A stretch of 64,000 nucleotides of DNA from Pantoea nemavictus. GTDB lineage: Bacteria; Pseudomonadota; Gammaproteobacteria; Enterobacterales; Enterobacteriaceae. This document shows, in pieces, positions 57,763 to 64,000 of the stretch. Below the pieces are notes generated by a model. It had not been told where the DNA came from, ran no database searches, and saw only the letters and a list, made by a program, of their open reading frames with translations. The number at the start of each line of letters is the position of its first letter. The first letter of the stretch is position 1. Both the position numbers and the translations under genes were made by a program. The DNA lies in contig NZ_JBBGZW010000001.1 in the NCBI RefSeq assembly GCF_037479095.1, positions 930,001 through 994,000 on the forward strand, read 5' to 3'.

Positions 57763-59046
57763 TGTACGGTCCGGGGACATGGTAAACGGGTGTTCAGGGA
57801 CATGGTGAACACTTTTTAACATTCTTACCCATGGTGATCGACTTATTCTTCAGGTCGATCACCCCCACCTTTGTGCTGTACCACCACACTTCGTAGTAAC
57901 CGTCTTCCCGCGTCTCCTTCAGCCCAACCCGCTCTCCCCTGAACGCCTTGCCTGCCTTCAGGCTGACGCCTTTTACGCTCAGCTTCCCGCTGATATCCAC
58001 CTTCCTGACCATCACGCCCTCGTCGTATTCCGGTGACGTTACGCGGGCGCTGTACTGCCGCGATGATGGCTGATAGCGCGACGCCGGCACCGCCATATCC
58101 AGCGCCTCATGCGGGCGTTCAAGGTTGTAGACTGCCCGCCAGTGGTCGAAGGCGCGCTGCAGCTCTCCGCTATCCGCGAACCACTTTCCCTGCAACACTT
58201 CCGCCTTCAGACTGCGGTGAAAGCGCTCCAGCTTGCCCTGCGTCTGCGGATGGTAAGGCCGGGAGTGGCCCACCCGGATACCCTGCCGCATCAGCCACAG
58301 CTCCACTGCCGTCCAGGTCCCGGTCGTGTTGCCCCACGGTGAGCCGTTATCCATCGTCATCCGGTCCGGCAGGCCGTAGCGCTCAAAGACGCTGACCAGC
58401 TGCTCCTGTACCGTCTCGCGCCGTTCGTCAGCGCAGTGCACAAGGCACAGCGAGAACCGGGAATGGTCGTCCAGCAGGGTAAGCGGATGGCAGCGGCCGC
58501 CGCCAAAGGGAAAGTGGCCCTTAAAATCCATCTGCCAGAGCTGGTTCGGGGCCGCGTGTTCAAAGCGCCCCGTGACCGGGATACCCGGAGCCAGTCCCGG
58601 CAGCAGGCCGTGGCGGGCCATCCGGTTATGGACGGTGCTGAAGGCGGGCATGCGGTGTCCGCGTTCTTCGAGCCAGCGCTTAATCTTGCGTGCTCCCCAG
58701 CGCTGATGAAGCTCATGCGCCATACGCAGCAGGTCAGTGATGTCGTCGGGCGACCTGCCGGGGGAATGACGGGGCGTGCGTGAGCGGTCCTGAAGACCGG
58801 ACGGCCCTTCCTCAGCCCAGCGGCGAAGCCACTTATAGGCGGTGGCGGGAGAAATGCCGTAGCGGCGGCACAGCTCGCGGATGTTCGCCCCGTCTTGCGA
58901 GGCGAGCAGAACAAACTCAGTACGTAATGACATGGTATCTCTCGCATCCCAGGGCATAAGCGACTCCATAAACGGGTTCTTATGCCTTAGTTGTAAGTGT
59001 CTACCATGTCCCCGAACAAGTGTTCACGATCTCCCCGGACTGAACA
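57763..59046 (-). mobile_element. IS481-family insertion sequence
   Basis: 1284 bases, one transposase gene. Ends align over about 50 bases: TGTACGGTCCGGGGACATGG (left) and TGTTCAGTCCGGGGAGATCG (right, minus strand), each with an inner repeat of GTTC-GGGGACATGGT type. A four-base target duplication CTTG flanks it (57759-57762 and 59047-59050). It lies between ygaM and nrdH inside a palindromic repeat. Looks intact and possibly active. Confidence 0.9.
57794..58957 (-). CDS. IS481-family transposase
   Basis: 387 residues from the ATG at 58957 (MPWDARDTMSL, GGAG 8 bases before it); an earlier ATG exists at 58969. N-terminal helix-turn-helix (IRELCRRYGISPATAYKWLRRW), then an integrase-type DDE core: WQMDFKGHFP (first Asp), MTMDNGSPWG (second Asp) and HPQTQGKLERFHRSLKAE (Glu). 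No frameshift or stop, so probably functional. Confidence 0.93.
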   Translation of the reverse strand: MPWDARDTMSLRTEFVLLASQDGANIRELCRRYGISPATAYKWLRRWAEEGPSGLQDRSRTPRHSPGRSPDDITDLLRMAHELHQRWGARKIKRWLEERGHRMPAFSTVHNRMARHGLLPGLAPGIPVTGRFEHAAPNQLWQMDFKGHFPFGGGRCHPLTLLDDHSRFSLCLVHCADERRETVQEQLVSVFERYGLPDRMTMDNGSPWGNTTGTWTAVELWLMRQGIRVGHSRPYHPQTQGKLERFHRSLKAEVLQGKWFADSGELQRAFDHWRAVYNLERPHEALDMAVPASRYQPSSRQYSARVTSPEYDEGVMVRKVDISGKLSVKGVSLKAGKAFRGERVGLKETREDGYYEVWWYSTKVGVIDLKNKSITMGKNVKKCSPCP

Positions 59047-59050
59047 CTTG

Positions 59051-59073
59051 CGGGAGAGGGTTAGGGTGAGGGC
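59051..59073. repeat. Right half of the intergenic repeat split by the IS
   Basis: CGGGAGAGGGTTAGGGTGAG then GGC; joined to CCCTCGCCCGCTTG at 57749-57762 it restores an inverted copy of the repeat at 57666. Confidence 0.75.
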
Positions 59074-59190
59074 CAAACCGAACAAAATTCAACCAAAACT
59101 TTTCCCTCAATCCCTTTACAAAAAATTTTTCCGGCCTGGAAGGCGCATGATCTCTGGCCTTAGCAATTATCCGACGTTCAAAATCACAAA

Positions 59191-59206
59191 ACCCTATATC
59201 TGGTGG
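59191..59206. promoter_or_regulatory. NrdR box 1 upstream of nrdHIEF
   Basis: ACCCTATATCTGGTGG matches the NrdR pattern (ACACTATATNTAGTGT-like). Confidence 0.7.
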
Positions 59207-59221
59207 GCTTGACCACCAGAA

Positions 59222-59237
59222 GCACTACATCTAGTAT
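59222..59237. promoter_or_regulatory. NrdR box 2 upstream of nrdHIEF
   Basis: GCACTACATCTAGTAT, exactly 31 bases from box 1. Pairs at this three-turn spacing are the usual NrdR operator, repressing nrd genes when dATP is high. Confidence 0.7.
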
Positions 59238-59344
59238 TCAACCCATCAACCAGCTACCAAATGTCGTCACGGACGAAGTTCGATGCAAACAGGATTTTGC
59301 TTCGTATCTCGCAATCTGACCGCAATCAAAGGGAAATACGAATC

Positions 59345-59587
59345 ATGCGCATTATTATTTACACCAAAGACAACTGTGTCCAGTGCAATGCGACAAAAAA
59401 TGCCATGGACCGCAAAGGTATCGACTACCAGCTGATTAACCTGGATAGCCAACCTGAAGCCATCGACAACCTCAAATCCCTTGGCTATCGCCAGGTGCCG
59501 GTGGTGATGACGCAAGACGATCACTGGAGTGGTTTCCGCCCCGACAAAATCGCCGGCCTGCGCCAGCTCGCAGCGGTCGGGGGATAA
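59345..59587 (+). CDS. nrdH: Glutaredoxin-like protein NrdH
   Basis: Electron donor for the class Ib ribonucleotide reductase. 80 residues; redox site CVQC (residues 11-14) in IIYTKDNCVQCNATKNAMDRKG. The ATG at 59345, with AAGGGA upstream, matches the family; the frame opens earlier at 59261. First gene of nrdHIEF. Confidence 0.97.
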   Translation: MRIIIYTKDNCVQCNATKNAMDRKGIDYQLINLDSQPEAIDNLKSLGYRQVPVVMTQDDHWSGFRPDKIAGLRQLAAVGG

Positions 59588-59590
59588 GCC

Positions 59591-59973
59591 ATGTTTCCAC
59601 TGGTCTATTTCTCTAGCCAGTCGGAAAACACGCACCGATTCATCACTCGTCTTGGGCTGCCTGCCCGCCGCATTCCGGTTGACGGCACGCAGCGCCTGCA
59701 TATCGAACAACCCTACATTTTAGTGGTGCCGAGCTACGGCGGCGGCAGTTCGCGCGGTGCGGTGCCGAGACAAGTGATTCAATTCCTCAATGATGATGCC
59801 AACCGACGCGGGATTCGCGGGGTGATTGCTGCCGGTAACCGCAACTTCGGTGAAGGCTATTGCCTGGCGGGCGACATCATTGCGCAGAAATGTCAGGTTC
59901 CCTATCTCTACCGCTTTGAGCTAATGGGAACCCCCGACGATATCGCTAATGTAAAAGCGGGAGTGACCCAATT

Positions 59974-59995
<22 letters not shown>
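59591..59995 (+). CDS. nrdI: Flavodoxin-like protein NrdI
   Basis: FMN protein that delivers superoxide or peroxide to build the NrdF dimanganese-tyrosyl cofactor. 134 residues, with [13 protein letters not shown] (phosphate loop) and [22 protein letters not shown]. Three bases after nrdH; overlaps nrdE by 22 bases. Confidence 0.97.
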
Positions 59996-63079
<3,084 letters not shown>

Positions 63080-63080
<1 letters not shown>

Positions 63081-63207
63081 TACGCGTCATACTTCGCACC
63101 ACAGCTGCGTTGACTGCGCCCACTCTTCCCAGTCACATAGTGAACTATGCTCCTGGGTCGAGCGGGCTTGTCGCCTTGCTGCAGCACGAATTATTTAGCG
63201 TATTAAT
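63080..63207. repeat. ERIC (IRU) element
   Basis: About 127 bases, imperfect palindrome with ends TAATACGC/GCGTATTA. The centre reads CCCAGTCACATAGTGAACTATGCTCCTGGG, matching the ERIC core (AGTGACTGGG and CTCCTGGG). It begins at the nrdF stop codon. Confidence 0.88.
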
Positions 63208-63439
63208 CCGGTGATGATTATTTTTTAAACCAATTTTATTTCCGCTCATTTTAGTCATTTATTTCACTTATATTTCTTCATTTCGAATTGATTTTCGGCC
63301 ACTTTGTACCAGAAACAGACCGAAACACGCCTAAATTCAATTATCAAACGCAAAAAATTAATCCACGCGCATCCCTTGTGAGCACTGGAGATTTTAGCTA
63401 TTCGTGCAGGCGCGCATCGGCGAATATCGCCATTCAGGG

Positions 63440-63467
63440 TTGTCAGATAATTTCACTATGCTAGGGT
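63440..63467 (+). promoter_or_regulatory. Promoter of proVWX
   Basis: TTGTCA-N16-TAGGGT, resembling the E. coli proU promoter with its TAGGGT -10. The 63210-63400 stretch upstream is AT-rich with A/T tracts, suitable for H-NS repression. No gene is visible in 63208-63539. Confidence 0.65.
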
Positions 63468-63539
63468 ATAGGGCGCTTAAATTTAATCAGGACCACAACA
63501 AGAAATAGTTAAACATTTAACCGGGAAATTAATTACTGC

Positions 63540-64000
63540 ATGGCAATTAAACTCGAAGTAAAGAATTTATATAAAGTATTTGGGGATAATCCCGAAAAGG
63601 CATTTAAGCTGATTGATAAAGGCGAAAGCAAAGAGAGTATTCTGGCGAAAACCGGTCTCTCTGTCGGCGTCAAAAATGCCAGTCTGGCCATTGAAGAAGG
63701 CGAGATCTTCGTCATCATGGGGCTTTCAGGTTCAGGTAAGTCCACCATGGTTCGCCTTCTCAATCGTCTGATCGAGCCCACCCGCGGCCAGGTAATCATA
63801 GACGGTGTCGATATTGCTAAAATATCGGATTCAGAACTGCGTGACGTCCGCAGAAATAAGATCAGCATGGTATTTCAATCCTTCGCGTTAATGCCGCATA
63901 TGACGGTACTAAATAATGCCGCCTTTGGCATGGAATTAGCCAACGTGCCGTTGCAGGAGCGCCAGGAAAAAGCGCTGGAAGCGCTGCGTCAGGTTGGCCT
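63540..64000 (+). CDS. proV: Glycine betaine/proline ABC transporter ATPase ProV, N-terminal part
   Basis: Partial; runs off the right edge after about 153 codons. Starts [24 protein letters not shown], with Walker [37 protein letters not shown] near residue 60 and Q-loop [14 protein letters not shown]. Matches E. coli ProV, energising uptake of glycine betaine and proline betaine under osmotic stress. Follows nrdHIEF, as in E. coli. Confidence 0.97.
   Translation, partial: MAIKLEVKNLYKVFGDNPEKAFKLIDKGESKESILAKTGLSVGVKNASLAIEEGEIFVIMGLSGSGKSTMVRLLNRLIEPTRGQVIIDGVDIAKISDSELRDVRRNKISMVFQSFALMPHMTVLNNAAFGMELANVPLQERQEKALEALRQVG

Overview
The window is a piece of an enterobacterial chromosome. 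Gene order and protein sequences follow the Escherichia coli K-12 glrK-purL to smpB-ssrA and ygaC-nrdHIEF-proV neighbourhoods closely, but with enough divergence, and with family-specific intergenic palindromes, to suggest the Erwiniaceae (Pantoea/Erwinia/Mixta type). The genus is inferred and not proven by the sequence.

Layout. 1-29857 is core chromosome: the start of glrK, the sRNA gene glmY with a sigma54 promoter and two GlrR sites, purL, mltF, tadA, pgpC, an RpiR regulator (yfhH), yfhL, the rnc-era-recO-pdxJ-acpS operon, lepA-lepB, the sigmaE operon rpoE-rseA-rseB-rseC, nadB, trmN6, srmB, grcA, ung, grpE, nadK, recN, bamE, rnfH-ratA, smpB and the tmRNA gene ssrA. Recognisable control sites include PurR, FNR (two), sigma32, sigmaE and LexA (three).

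29858-about 42230 is a P4-like phage satellite of about 12.3 kb inserted at the 3' end of ssrA. It has a P4-type integrase with arm-site repeats at both ends, a P2/P4-type cos sequence, a psu-like gene and an Ogr/Delta zinc-finger activator, an iteron-bearing origin region, alpA, a P4-type immunity RNA region inside an Icd-like reading frame, several small unknown genes, the alpha primase-helicase and a second iteron site (crr-like). It carries two AT-rich cargo blocks. Between int and cos is a Gabija-type pair (OLD-family nuclease plus UvrD-like helicase). At the other end is a HEPN-motif protein placed directly behind a tRNA-like gene with an enlarged anticodon loop and its own promoter with a palindromic operator. 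The second block is the best candidate here for something undescribed.

42230-64000 returns to chromosome: a RIO-type kinase, a repeat-rich periplasmic protein, queH, a small membrane peptide and mgtA with a long leader holding tiny ORFs and a terminator-like hairpin, a five-gene peptide-type ABC transporter operon that ends in speG, a lipoprotein, mmuPM with a MetJ site, ygaC, ygaM, an IS481-family insertion that landed in a palindromic repeat, nrdHIEF with paired NrdR boxes, an ERIC element and the start of proV. Composite palindromic repeats occur three times (about 714, 47989 and 53735).
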